Below, one piece after another: positions 1 through 13,300 of a stretch of DNA of 64,000 bases (positions are counted from its first letter, which is position 1; the number at the start of each line of letters is the position of its first letter). Source of the DNA: Ananas comosus (taxonomy: Eukaryota > Streptophyta > Magnoliopsida > Poales > Bromeliaceae); the NCBI RefSeq assembly GCF_001540865.1, contig NC_033635.1:9923565-9987564 (forward strand), in the 5' to 3' direction. The notes beneath the pieces are model-generated. The model did no database searches. It was not told the origin of the DNA and saw only the letters and a list, made by a program, of their open reading frames with translations. A program made the position numbers and the translations under genes.

Positions 1-742
1 AGCATCTATGCTATTATAGAAAGTGTTTGGAGGAAAAAAAAAAAAACAAAAGGGGGAAGAATCTGATCATCTATTTTTAGAATGTCGTTAGATTTTAACC
101 GTTCATTTTATAACTGTTTGATAAACTTTATTACGATTTTGGATAATTATGAAATATAATTTTTAAAAGTTTCAAATACTTTAGATCACATATTAATGGA
201 GTGGATCGTCGAATCGGAAGCTCCATCATCGAAAGTGAATTAATTCAGCCGATTTTGAATTGTATCGAAGGAGAGCCTCTCAATTATTGCTCATTCTGAA
301 ATAGCCCTAAAATTGCTTGTTTTTTTATTGTTATTTCTAACAAATTAACCAAAAGTTAAGAGGGAGTTAATAAGAAATAAAGTTGAGGGTGCTATTTGAG
401 AATGGAATGTACTTAAGAGGGTCTTCATCCATTTTCACCACAAAAGAATCAAATTATTTTTATATGTATTTTCCCAAATTTCAAGCTCCATTGTCAATTA
501 ATCTACTTACCTTTTCTAATAGGAAATTGCTTTTAATTGGTCCTCCAATACTTCTTTATGAGCCATTATTGTGTTTGGCTACCTCATGCCTTATTTTTTT
601 TGTTTTTTCTTTTATTTTTTTATTTTTTTATCTTTTTTTCTGTATACCCATTAATCTAAAATTTGCTTTCTGAATAATTATTTATTAACTTTAAGTTGTA
701 ATAACAAAGCCCTAAATTCAAGTAAATATAAAATCTTAAAAG
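1..742. other. Intergenic, AT-rich; remnant of a fold-back element
   Basis: No gene is visible. Bases about 56-256 match the right half of the 1434-1945 fold-back element, including the ending with GGAAGCTCCATCATCGAAAG followed by a GAATTAATTCAG tail. This is therefore a truncated copy of that family. The 96-codon ORF inside 383-673 is poly-T-rich low complexity and unlikely to be coding. Confidence 0.5.
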
Positions 743-1285
743 GAGCTAGGCTGGTATACTATCGGTAGCACGGAGGCCTCCGTGCTACCAAGTTATTTTC
801 AATGATGTCACTTCTAAATCGCTGATCGGTTCCGTTAGACTTGATCTACACTATTAAAAGTATTTGAAAACTAAATTTCATAATTTTTTGGTATCATTTA
901 CCTATCAAAGGAGTAGTCTAAAAATGAACGGCTGAAAATAAAAATCTCATAAAAAATGATGATAAAAGACTTAAATTTAAGATCAGAGGTACTGATCTTA
1001 CTCTAAATAGTAAAAAAAAATATCTATAAAAATTTTATCTGATTTGGATTGTTTTACACCGTTAAATTAACAAATGCATCACATCTACTATTAAAATTGT
1101 CATTTTTGAGATATTTTGATCACTAGCCAAATGATGTCGAAAAATTCTGAAATTTAGTTTTCAAATATTTTTAACAGTGTAGATCAAGTCTAATAGAACC
1201 AATCGTCGATTTGGAAACGGCATCATTGAAAATAACTTAGTAGCACGGAGGCCTCCGTGCTACCGACAGTATACCAGCATAGCTC
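743..1285. mobile_element. Fold-back MITE, GCACGG-box subfamily
   Basis: The left end GAGCTAGGCTGGTATACT is the near-perfect reverse complement of the right end AGTATACCAGCATAGCTC. Just inside each end lies the palindrome GCACGGAGGCCTCCGTGC. Further in, the element reads ATCGCTGATCGGTTCCGTTA on the left, and the right half carries its inverted counterpart, so nearly the whole element folds back on itself. No ORF is present. It belongs to the family seen at least a dozen times in this window. The superfamily is not assigned. Confidence 0.8.
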
Positions 1286-1433
1286 AAATCTTAAGTATGC
1301 ATATTGACATTATGGTCAGAATTGAGTACCTCAACATTAAACTATTATTAGTGGTTTATTTTGTTGACTACTTTATGCACCGCCGCTATAAATTGCATGT
1401 ATGATTCAGTTAAAACTCTTATATTATATTTAC

Positions 1434-1945
1434 AGAGTCCGGCTATGATACTCTTATGAGTACGATCGTTTTCGTATTCATAAGTTATTTTCGATGATCG
1501 AGCTTTCGAGTTGACGATCCATACCATTAACGTTATTTAAAATATTTAAAATTTTTAAAAATTAAATTTTATAATTTTTTGACATTATTTATCTTATGAT
1601 CAAAAGATCTCAAAATTGATAATTTTTAATAGCCGGTATGGGATAGTTGCTAGTTTAACAATGTAAAAGAATCAGAATTGATTGAATTTTTGATAAAAAA
1701 TTTTATTTATTATCTAAATAAAGATCAATAACTCTGATCTTAAATTGAAGGATCCGACCATCTATTTTTAGAACATCGTTAGATTTTGACTGTTCATTTT
1801 ATGCCCGTTTGATGGACTTTATTATGATTTCGGAAAATTATGAAATTTATTTTTTAGAAGTTTCAAATACTTTAGATCGCATTTAATCGAGTGGATCGTC
1901 GATTCGAAAGCTCCATCATCAAAAGCGAATTAATTCAGTTTAGTT
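1434..1945. mobile_element. Fold-back MITE, TATGAGTACG-box subfamily, right end eroded
   Basis: The left end AGAGTCCGGCTATGATACTC is followed by a TATGAGTACG hairpin box and then TTTTCGATGATCGAGCTTTC. The core halves are inverted: GACGATCCATACCGTTAA-like on the left, GGATCGTCGATTCGAAAG on the right. The right end runs into GAATTAATTCAG instead of the expected hairpin box, so that terminus is lost or replaced, as in the remnant at 56-256. Confidence 0.65.
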
Positions 1946-2403
1946 CAGTTTGGCAATCAATTTTTAAATTTTCTATTTTTCTTAGGAATTAATTTATAAT
2001 TTAAGATTCAAAATTGAGTCATTATGAAATCTCATACAAAAAGTTTAATTTTGAAAAAATAGAGTTTTGAAATGTGTTTATATATATAATCAAGATTTGG
2101 TCATCAATATAAAATGTTAATAAATAGTTTAGAATAAAAGTGTCAAAAGTATTATTATTCGATTTAAGGTTCAGTTCGGCTCGATTAAGAAATGCGTAAA
2201 AAGTTAATTTTTGAATAATTTTAATTTTAAATTCAAATTTATTTAAATTTAAATTTAAATTATGAATTTCTATTTTATTTTGAGTTTAGATTTGGCATTA
2301 TCGAGTGAAATAAGTGGTTTCAAATTTGCATTTAAAATTCAAATTCAAATTTTAATTTTGATTTTAAACTTAAATATTTTAATTAAATCTGAAATAAAGA
2401 ACT
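1946..2403. other. Intergenic, AT-rich; no gene seen
   Basis: The sequence is low complexity with runs of alternating AAATTT and ATTTAAAT motifs (about 2225-2260 and 2330-2380). I see no coding signal, RNA gene or defined element. Confidence 0.5.
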
Positions 2404-2874
2404 GCGTTAGAATAATATCAATAGTAAACAGGCTCCGTTGCTACCAACTTATTTTCAATGTTGGAGCTTCTGAATAGACAATCGACGCCGTTAAAAAAGT
2501 GAATGAAGTTGACACAAAAATGGACGCTAAAAGTAAATATTGTTCAAAAAGTGATTGTAGGATTCTTATAATCGAGATCAAGACTATACATCTTGTTTTA
2601 AATAGTTAAAAAAATTAACCAAATTCAATTGATTTAGATTTCTTTACACCGTTAAACGAGCAAACTCCTCGTCACGATTATTAAAATACAAATTTTGCAA
2701 TCCTTTGATCATTATGTCGATGATGTCGAAAACAATTGAAATTTAATTTCTACATATTTCAAGTAGTATAGATCATATCCAACGATGTCGATCGTCGATT
2801 CAAAAGCTCCAATATTGAAAATAAATTAGTAGTAACGGAGCTCGTTTGCTATCGATAGAATTCTAAGCCAACTC
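2404..2874. mobile_element. Fold-back MITE, GCTCCGTTGC-box subfamily
   Basis: The left box AACAGGCTCCGTTGCTACC is mirrored on the right by GTAACGGAGCTCGTTTGCTA. The core pair is also inverted: TTCAATGTTGGAGCTTCTGA on the left and AAAGCTCCAATATTGAAAAT on the right. It is the same subfamily as 29180-29720, and there is no ORF. Confidence 0.7.
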
Positions 2875-2904
2875 GAGAAATAAATATTAAATTTAATATC
2901 TATT

Positions 2905-3195
2905 TAAATTTAAGGCAACTAGGATATGGAGGGTTAATTTTATAATTTCGCATAAGTTGCAACATAACTCGCAATTAATTGCAGCATTACCAATCAGATT
3001 ACTTGTGGGATGAATCAAATACAGTAATATAAAAAGATATATAACTACAAGATATTCTTCGTTAGATAACACTAACCGATTATTAGCTGCGGATGAACCA
3101 ACTAGATTACCTGCGGGATGAACCAAATACAGTAATATGAAAAAATAACTACAAGATATTCTTCGTTAGATAACACTAACCAAACACGGCCAAGA
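2905..3195. repeat. Degenerate MITE with an internal tandem duplication
   Basis: The block CTACAAGATATTCTTCGTTA followed by GATAACACTAACC occurs twice, about 110 bp apart (near 3047 and 3148). Each copy is preceded by AATACAGTAATAT. The end ACCAAACACGGCC resembles the TIRs of short hAT or Harbinger-type elements. The ORF at 2893-3126 is a by-product of this repeat. Confidence 0.5.
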
Positions 3196-3483
3196 TCTTT
3201 GGAATTCATTTTTACCTCTCAAGGGTTAGCTTGCTTTGACTTTGGCGCATTTCATTTTACAGATTTGTATGATCCTAGAATATGAATATCCGACCCTCGT
3301 GGACTAACCGAAAAAGTACAATATGTAAATCCAGTGTGGGATTTTGATCCTCATCCTATAGCAGAGGTTGCGGTGATCCTTTAATTCAACTATTTCTATT
3401 AATAGACAGGTAAAATTTTCATGCATCCAAGCAGAGCCCAACACGCCAAAAGGATTATGTTGTCGCCGTACAAAACAATTTAT

Positions 3484-4054
3484 TAGGACTTTTTTTGAAA
3501 CTGACCCTATAGAATTTTATATTTGGGAAAATAACCCTCTGAAAATTTTATTTGCAAAACTAACCCTCCTTTCTCCACGTCAGCGCCACGTCGGTATTTG
3601 CTCGTAAAGACGGTGAACCGTTCACCGTCTATAGTATAAACTCAAGAAGACGGTAAATGGTTTACCGTCTTCATGAGACGGTGAACTATTCACCGTCTCT
3701 TGACTGACCAGGCACATTATCCGCCCACACCCCCCAACTCACCCCCCAACTTTGGCCAAGTCCTGGAGATATAAAACACATAGGTCAAGAAGACGGTAGA
3801 TAGTTTACCGTCTTCATGAGACGGTGAACTATTCACCGTCTCTTTTCCTGGAGATATAAAACATAGATAAGACGGTGAATAGTTCACCGCCTCTTGACTG
3901 ACCAGGCACATTATCCGCCCACACCCCCCAACTCACCCCCCAACTTTGGCCAAGTCCTGGAGATATAAAACACATAGCTCAAGAAGACGGTAGATAGTTT
4001 ACCGTCTNCTCTGTGCATTTTTCTGTAAGACTTTTACTATTCATATAGTAAAAA

Positions 4055-4091
<37 letters not shown>
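3484..4091. repeat. Tandem 193-bp repeat packed with AGACGGT hairpins, then poly-A
   Basis: A unit containing CCGCCCACACCCCCCAACTC occurs near 3721 and again near 3914, a period of about 193 bp. Between and around the copies are repeated short inverted repeats such as AGACGGTGAA-CTA-TTCACCGTCT and AGACGGTAGATAGTTTACCG, at least six in 3600-4008. An unresolved base (4008) lies inside the last hairpin, so the true copy number is uncertain. A run of about 34 A follows at 4058-4091. The 64-codon ORF on the minus strand here is repeat sequence. Confidence 0.75.
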
Positions 4092-4093
<2 letters not shown>

Positions 4094-4371
4094 AAACCTT
4101 TTTGATAAACCTAAAAGCATTTCTTTTCATGAATTATGTATAACACATACAACACTTTCACTACTCTAGCCAACAATATCTGCTTAAATTTGTACATAGC
4201 TGAATGACATAATATCCAATATGCCCTTCAAAACCTCAAAAATATCTTATTTACCCCCCGGATGACCAAAATACCCTTATTGATTTCAAAAAATCCCTTC
4301 AAATATCCCTTTTTTCTTCTAGGGTTTACTAATGGGATTGGGGGCGGTCTTCTAAGCAAAAGCCCTAATAT
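4092..4371. other. 3' flank and probable 3' UTR of the NAC gene
   Basis: The sequence downstream of the minus-strand stop is AT-rich. It may hold the 3' UTR and polyadenylation signals, but no single signal can be chosen. Confidence 0.35.
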
Positions 4372-7300
4372 CTACAACTGATCCTCCAACTTAATCTCGG
4401 GACTTTGATCTACCGTGAACTTATTAACGACTTTACTCGGTAGTTCGGTTAGTACGATCCGGCCGCCTTCGTAGCCGTTCATTAGCAGCCGCCCAATCTT
4501 GGCCCTCCAATCCGAGCTGTACCGTTCGTTTCTCTTATCGTGCACCACCCGGTCGCAGTAGTTGAGCATCGTCCCCAGCCCGCTGTTGCGAACCCAGCCG
4601 TATTCTTCCAGTACGCGAGCCTCCCCCTCCGTCAAATCTTCTCCGACCTTAATGAAAGAAAATTGAAGTTATAGCTTCTCATCACGCATTTATCAGATCG
4701 AGCAAACCGATGCTTAGAACCAAGTAATGGTGGGTAACAAGTAGCTATGTTGCCAAATGGAGGACCAACAGAAGGTGGTAAAGTGAAAACATCTAGAAAA
4801 TCGGAGAGGCAATATATAGGTTTTAAAAGTTCAGGGAAGTAAAGTAAAAGCTAAAAATACAGAAAATCTTCTTGTAAATACTCTTATTTTACTTTCCTTC
4901 CCTGACTTGCAAAAGCCTATACTTTTACCCCCTCAAAATTTCAAATTGATGCACTTAACCCCCCGTCACTATTTCATCTTATTTCTTACACAATTTATAA
5001 TTAGATATACCGAAAAAACCCTTAAAAAAGATAAGTAAAAATTAAAAAATTAATTTTTCCTCTAGAACAAGGGCAGTTTGGTCATTTTGCCCTCTCCATT
5101 AACGTCATAATCCTCTGAAAATATTTTTGAAATTTTAAGCAAAATGTAGTCTCTGAAAGTCATGGAGAAAAAGTAAACACAAGTATTTACAAGAGGTTTT
5201 CCGTATTTTATCCAAAGGAAAAATAATAATAATAATAATAAGTTCTACGTCGGATGTTTTCGTATTTCAATGAAGAAAGAAAACATGATCAGACATGACT
5301 TACCAGCAGCGGTTTGTTCTCAATAAGGGTTGTCCTACTGCAGCTAGTTAGCTTCATTGCAATCACTAGTCTCTTAATCTGCCAATCTATTGGCAAAGAT
5401 TCCACAATCTCAAAGAAATATGTGGCATAACCGTATTCAGGGCGCTCTAAAACAATCCTGCATTAACAAAAAATCAAAACGAAGGAAACATATGTAATCC
5501 AATCTAATTAACAAGTAAAATAAATGTTTAGCCTCAGAGCGACCAAGAATACTTAGTTACCTGTTATGACTTTTAAAAACGAAAATAAAAGACTGGAGAT
5601 CCCTGCACCATCCCCATTCAACTGGACTGTTACGGAATCGCAGATAACGAGTCTACAAGACAACACAATAATAGCATTATCAAATTATGATTCATAAGCA
5701 AATAGGAATCCCCGCTGTAGCAACTTGATATTTAGTTCAAGGTTTAGATAAATATGAAGTTTGACCTGTTCAATTAGAGAAATTAAACAAGCTAAACAGT
5801 AAACAGCTTTTGATCCCTTCGTGTGCCTTGCTGTAGAGAACTTTAATAGAGATTCTCTGGCCGAAAATAACTGCAAAGGAAAAGTACAAATAAATGAGAA
5901 AGAATACTTTAAATGACATGCGAAGGAACAGTAATTAGTTTCACTAGAGGTCTATCTAAAGAATCTGGATGGATTCAAGAAATTTTTACGCCGAAACTGT
6001 AACAGCATAAAGTAACACCTAGATTGTCGTCCAAATAAGAATTTTAGAAATAGTAAATAGCCTAAATACTAATGACAACATCAGAAAAAAATTGGAGGCA
6101 AAAAAGTAGCATAAGCCATATCTTCAAAGATGTACATCATAAAAGAAGAAAAATTAATGACAACTAATGTAAGTAATTAACATAAATCCTGTAGCAGACC
6201 AAGGTAATACCAAGATTTAGAATCTGATTCATCATTCAATCAAAGTACCGGAGAATACCAATGGGCAACAGGTATGAGGGGGACCTACTTCCCTTAAAGA
6301 TCTAATGCTCTACAAAGAGCAAACTATATCACTTCTACTTTCTCCTCCTCTCAGTAAATATAGGCTCCAGAAGTAGCTTCATAAAGCCAATCCAAATTGT
6401 TAGGCATCAAGAAGGCTTGATTTTGACAATTATATCTTGTATAACTAACAAGGCAAAGTCAAAACATGCATTTAATTTGCTACACAAGATTCTTCCTACC
6501 TAGTAAATAGCAACTAACAGTTGTCATAATACGTAAATCATCATAAACATCTAATATTTTAGCCAAGAAGATGGGTCATCCTGAAAATATTCATGGATTG
6601 TTGTTGTCGGCTCAATGCGAGTATTCAGTATAAAATAGGATTACTCATACTAACGCTACATCTGACGGATTGACCGACTCTAATGCCATTTAAAAAGTTA
6701 AAAGTCCTTGTTAAAATTCTAAAAGTACTACAGAAAAGAAATATATATATATATATATACAAGATTAAGGCCTCAGTATTCATTGCAGATATGCTAGTGA
6801 TCCTAGATTTCAGATCTCAAAATAACATAGCAGAACTGCGAAAATTCTTTCTGCCTTCCAAAGAGAATGGAACGATAAGAAAATCCATGTTCAATGCAAT
6901 TACTCATTGCATCATTAGAGAACATTATCCACAAGTTCCATGGATGTTAGACTATACAATCTTCAATACTTTTTTGAATGTTTGCTCTCATAACACGTCA
7001 ATCATCTGCTTTTAATTGTACTCTCCCATAAAATCCCAAGAGGGTCAATGGCAACCGTAAATCAGATCTAAATTCCAGTCAACCAACAACTTACTATGTC
7101 GGATTCCATTTTCTAGGCGTAGCAACACAAGCGACAGGCAACTAAACTGTAATCAACCACCATCATTGAAATCAAGCAACACAGTGATTATCATTCTTAA
7201 TTCAAACATATATAGTCCTCAAATTCATTTGATAAAATAAAATTTCTAGCAGCCGTGCAACATACAGGATAATCATGTCACTTCCTAATGTGGTCAGAGC

Positions 7301-10300
7301 TGCTTTGTCATTGTGTGGTAAGAAAAGCTTGAAATATGCTCAGGTAACACAACAAGCCTACCATCAAGCAAAAAGATAATAGAGAAACCATCACTAGTAT
7401 TCTCTCCACGTTACCCAAAATAGAAAAATCATCAATAGACATCAGATCAAGTAACACTAGATAAATGTACCCACCTTAGTAATAACAGTTTCAAGCTCTT
7501 CAAAGTCACTTTCAGAGGAAGAGATCTCCAGAAGATCATCATCTTCCGCATCACCATAAAGTTTAATTTCCTCAACTGTTATCCCTCTTTCAATTAAAAC
7601 CTATAAAAATGATTACTTTAACGTGATTGTCCAATAAAATAAAACCATATTGCAAGACAGTACCTTCAGGAGCCCAGGAGCATCTTCCTCAAGTGCTGTT
7701 TCTAACGAATCCCTGCACAGAAGTCATTTATTAAAAGAGAGAATGATTGAAAAAGGCACATATATAGTTCAAAAATAAAAGTGGGTGGCAATTTACGTTG
7801 CAGTCCTCTTTCTTTTCCTCCTATAAGAATGGCTAGCATTCGTGTACACAGTGTCATTCAAATCAATTGCAGCTTTTGGCAATGATTGGTGATTCATATT
7901 CTTCCCATTCTCTGAGTCAAGAAAATCTACTGAGTGTATATGGCCAGTCAAATCCTCATCAGAGTTTTCACTCTTGACGACAGCTCCTGCTGAATCTGAT
8001 TCTGAAATGTTTATTGGAATTTTCTTACTGATTTCAGATAATTCACTTTCCACAGGTTCGGACTTTACTTTCAGTTCTAATATTTTATCATTAGCATCAG
8101 TAGATACTATCTCAGGAACAAATGCTGTAGGAATTGCAAGGCTGTCATCCGAGGGAATTATGGATCTCTCTCCATTTGAAGCATTTATATTGAGGAATAC
8201 ATCTTCAGAACCAGCCAACGATTTTGATGAATGACCATTTAGTAAAGAGAGCCGACAATTCCCCTCATTTCTCATAGTATCGATGTTTTCACCTTCTGAA
8301 AGAGGTTCAGACTTTACATCAACAGGAAACATTGCTAATGCACTAACAGAAATTTGACCTTTTTCATTCTGGACAGACACTTTGTGGCTTAAGCTCGATG
8401 GCTTAGCATTGGGAGTATAAGCCTGATTTTGACATTCATCATTTCTCGCTTCTTCCTGGCTTTCGGTAATTTCAGACCCTTTGCTTGCATCATCAAATTT
8501 GAAATTCACAACCTCAGTAGATAAATGTTGAAAAGGACTGTTTTTTGATGAAGTATTGTTTTGGCAGTTTGCAGGATTAGGGGAAAATTGATCAACTATA
8601 GAATTATTCCCAGTGATCACACTGTTAGGAGAACTAAGGATCAAATTTTTCGCAGAGTTTGCAGCCTCGCTTTCATTAACGCAATCAGACAACCATTCTC
8701 TTGACGATAGTTCTCTCTCTGGCAGGTGATCTACATCCTGTATGTTTTCAAGGCAGCACTCACCAATGTTGTCAACAATAGGAGGACCAGACACAATATC
8801 CTGTACAGCATAAATAGCTTAAACAGGGATGTCAGAAATAGGATTCTTAACAAGGACAGATTTACTAAAAGTTAGAATACTTCTAGAAGTAAATAGGTTG
8901 TTTAAACCATTTCCGGCATTAGGGCATCCAAATCGACGGTCAACTCTGTTAAACATGATGTAAGTTATTTGAACTTCATAGAAACCAAATGTCACGATTT
9001 TATGACATCATTTGCCTAAGTGACCTCAAATTCGCCTTATATTAGGCATTAAAATTGTCAATTTCGGAACCACTTAAACACTATGCAAATGATATCGAAA
9101 AAAATATTAAATTTGGTTCCTAGAAAGATCAACTAGCCTAAATCATGTTTAATAATGCCGATTATCGACTTGCATGGCCCATCGCCGAAAATGACACAGA
9201 AGCAAACAGTCGTGTTTACTTTTCAAAGAATTATAGCTGTACTCATTTACTAATATCTAGCTTATTATAAAAGATTCAGTAAAGTTTGACTGAGTGACCT
9301 GGTTGAAACAACAAATTGATGCATCAATCACAATGAATTGAAGTTCAGCACATAATTAAAATTCTGCAATAAGTTCTTTGACTAGTGTTTTACCCTAAAT
9401 GAAAGTGCAAAGCACAAGAAATGTTTAGAGGTGGATCTCTATAAAATATTCAACTCATGTAGTTCAACTTGACAGAAACAGGTTTAAAATTGAATTAAGT
9501 GATGATACAAAAATTCATAGTTAGTTGTCAATCTATTTGTTCATTTAATATTAGAGGCAATGATCCATGTTTTCTTTGCATACCAGTAAATTATAAGAGA
9601 TCAATCATATGATCATATTTAAGAAAAATGCAAATAAGACAAAATGGGCACCTAGGATCTAGTTGCCAAAGCTTAGATGCAGCATGGTAATATCTGTTAC
9701 ATGCCATAGAATTTGCAAGATCATTATTTTCACCTGCATTAAATCAAAAATATCTTGTCCACTTTCTGCTTTCATATGGTTCCTGGAATCAATAAACAAA
9801 CAAAAAGAATGAAAAAAAAACAAAGTTAGATAGAAATTAACAATATATGATTATATGCAAACATGACAACTTGAGAATCATTACATACATTCCATAACTC
9901 TCACTTCTAGGAATTGATCCACAAGCTTCACCATCCAATATTTCGAGAGGACTATCCTTCGGAGCACGAAGATCACAATCCTCAACACATCTCGAAGTGC
10001 CGAGATCATTAGAGCAAGAAGTTCTGCTAGATACCAGCATATTATACCGCTGTTGTAGGGATATGTGATCGAGATCATTAATTACAGGTTCACTCGCCAA
10101 TTCTCTTGCATGATCTACAGGTATGCAATTTAAACCTTCTCCCTGAGGACTTATTTCTTCATAATCACAAGGATTGTTGATTGACTTGTGACATTCTTGA
10201 GCAACTGTACCATAAGATTATTGTCATAAAGGATTGACTCAAATTGAGAAAACAATAGAGCTGCTAAGACAGGAAGTAATTAAAATTATACCTTGAGATA

Positions 10301-13300
10301 TGTTTTGTTCAGCAGTCACATCAGCATGACCAACTTCGGAGGGCCCTGTAGCCATTATATCACAACGACTCCAACCATCGAGGTTTTTAGAGCATAAATT
10401 TCTGCTTGATACCAGCATATTATACCGGTCTAGTAGATTTATAGAATCTAGATCATCAGTTGCAGGTTCACTTCTTAATGCTCCAGCATGATCTAACTGA
10501 ATACTGTTTAAAACATGGTTATGAGAACTTTTTTGTTCATAATCACAATCATTGTCCTTTGACTTCCCGCCCTCTTGAGCAACTGTACCACAGAGAGATT
10601 ATTGTAGAAAAGGATTGTGAAAAAGAGAACATAAGAATGACCCTAACCAGAAAAAACTTGAGTTTAAAAACCTTGAAGAATGTTTCCTTCAGAAACCACA
10701 TTAGCATGATAGATTACCAAAGGCCCTGTAGCTGTTACATCACTATGACTCGTAGAGACCTCCTGCATGAAAAGAGAAACTAACATGAATCCAAACACGG
10801 ATATGAAAAGAGATGATAACGACTACATCGATACTTATGTGAATTCTTTTAAGACTTGTTTCTAGAATGGTGTTTCACAAATAAACAACTTGCGTAATAA
10901 CAGATGGCAAATGGCGAATGGCGAATGAAGCATTGGATGGTTCATCAATCAGGATCTAGTTTTCTTATTATCTTAGGTGACCTTCACTTATTATTTGTAA
11001 AATTGCAAGATCTCATCTACCTCTGTTAGCAAAAGCCACCACTAGGAGAGGGGGGGTGGGCGGGTGTGGCGGAAGGTGCGGGAATAAGCCAACTTCTTTG
11101 CTGGTTCAGAGGAAATTTCTTTGCAAATGTGAAACATGACAAGAAGCTTTTCTATGTCCAGTTTGCTGCTAGAATCCGTTCACATGCACTCTAGCCAGAT
11201 GTTCATTTCCAAGAAAAGGGAAGGGGTTTTGACTACTCTCAAATTTCAACTCTAAACTAAAATATCTATTCCCCACAATTTCAATATGTATAGATCTAAG
11301 CATGCAAACAAGCAAAACAAGCGAAACGATAGAAAAATCTACAAAATTTTTGGTTGCTTTTACCTATTCATTTTAAGAAGATTGATTTAGATTAGTTTTC
11401 ATGCAGTGGTTCTTCAGTATCATGCATATAATTACCTAACTGATTTATGACTTTATATATGATGATAGACTCTAGACCTTGCACTGTTCATTCATTCCAT
11501 TTTAACATAACTCTTATCATTCTGATTCATCAATTAGAATTATTAGGTTTCAGTTAATTAAAAAAAAAAAAGGGAAGTATCATGGAAATATAATAATTCA
11601 TGAAGTTAAACTAATAATAAAGTAGAATAAAGCTGATAACGCTATTTGTCATACTAATAGTAGTTCACATTCTAAATCATTGTTACAAACTGGAAATGAA
11701 CATATGCTAAGATTACCGCAATATTTGATATTAATTTTCTATCATGCAAATTAACAATATTTAAGGATAGATGCTAAGATAAAAATATGTGTGAATTCGG
11801 ACACTAGGGACATATTCGTTTGGGCAAATCAGTGGGCAATGGAATAATAAACTCCCATTGCAACTGTTTGGTCCAAAGGAATCCCATCCATTTCCATTCT
11901 AAGGTGGAAATGGACTTGTCTAATCCTCCTATTTTCAATATAGCCCTGAAGATGTTTCTTTTTTGTAATAAATAACTTATAAATCTGGATAAGACTGCAA
12001 CTCATTAGGCAGTTAGGATTTAAAGCAGAGATAGCAAGGAGAGTAGATCAACCAAGGGTGTACAAATTACATGGTGGACAAAGTGAAGGCAATAATTTCT
12101 CTATACCAAACAGTTGAGCTTAAAAGAACATAAAATAGAGAAATAGACACCTGAGCTAACATCTCAATAGTCTTCTGCCGCAATCTATCCTTACGCTTAC
12201 CGCCTTTTGTGGATCTTCTACAATAGAATAATTTAGAAACAACGAATTCCCCTTCATCCTCTTCTATAGTTCCAAGGTGATATTGATGCATCATCCAATT
12301 GGTCTTTTCAGGTTTCTCACCCTTTGCTGTGCTTATATACAGAACAAATACCTTCCTGAAGCCTTCGTGACTCCCATCCATAATCACTGGCTCAGTCCTG
12401 CCAATCTTACACCACATTACATCCATAGCATCCTCACAATGAATCCTCAAAAGCTTTTGACAATCAGTATTATGTGATTTCATTGTTCTATGAAAGTAGT
12501 AAGAAGCGCTTCCATCGTGCTTAATACCTGACAAACGACCACAGCTTGTAAAAAATATCAAAACAAGAACTGCGACTAAGGTTACCAAATAATTACCTGG
12601 CAACTTTTGAGGATGCATATAACCGAATCCTTCCTCTTTATCGAGGGACTTAATAAAGTCACCAATAAATGGATGAGGACAAGCCTTCCCATTACCAACT
12701 TTCGCAAGTAGATGCCACAGTAGGTCATCATCGGATGGATCAAATTTTACGCCTCTTGGTAAACCCGGCCACTCCTATGTTAAAAAATATATATATAAAA
12801 ATATTAAGTTACAAACATATACAAGTAACTCAAATTTTCACAACTAGCATGCCATCTCTTATCAGAAGAGCTAAAAGCAAAATCAGAATAATTAGAGATT
12901 TAGCCTAGTTATACAGATGTTATTCTAACAATCAGTTCAGGATGGGAAAGATTCTCAGCCAAACAGAGTCCCAAAATGTCTTTTACTATTAATTGCTCAG
13001 CCTTAATTTTAATTTCCCCCTCCCTTCCATGCCTTCCTTGCTTGAATAACATAACTCCTAACTGGTGCACCAGGTACACGTCCTTGCACATCTCTTCACT
13101 ACTATAATATAAGTTACAATCTTCCCCTTCCTGCCGTGCCACCTTTACTTGAATAAACTAATTCCTAACCAGTGCACCAGGTGGTTTTCATCTTCCGGTG
13201 CAATTCTCTGAAACATCTATATCAATTTCAAAACAATTTATCTTTTACTGTTGCTAGACCTAACTTGCACTTGATGATCTGAACCATCTCCCACTTACAA

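Noticed and set aside
3596..4008. Possible CRISPR-like array
   Set aside because: The repeats are hairpins of unequal spacing in plant nuclear DNA. There are no constant repeats with unique spacers and no cas genes.
7974..8234. Plus-strand ORF opposite the large NAC exon
   Set aside because: It is a shadow of the minus-strand coding frame, with no independent support.
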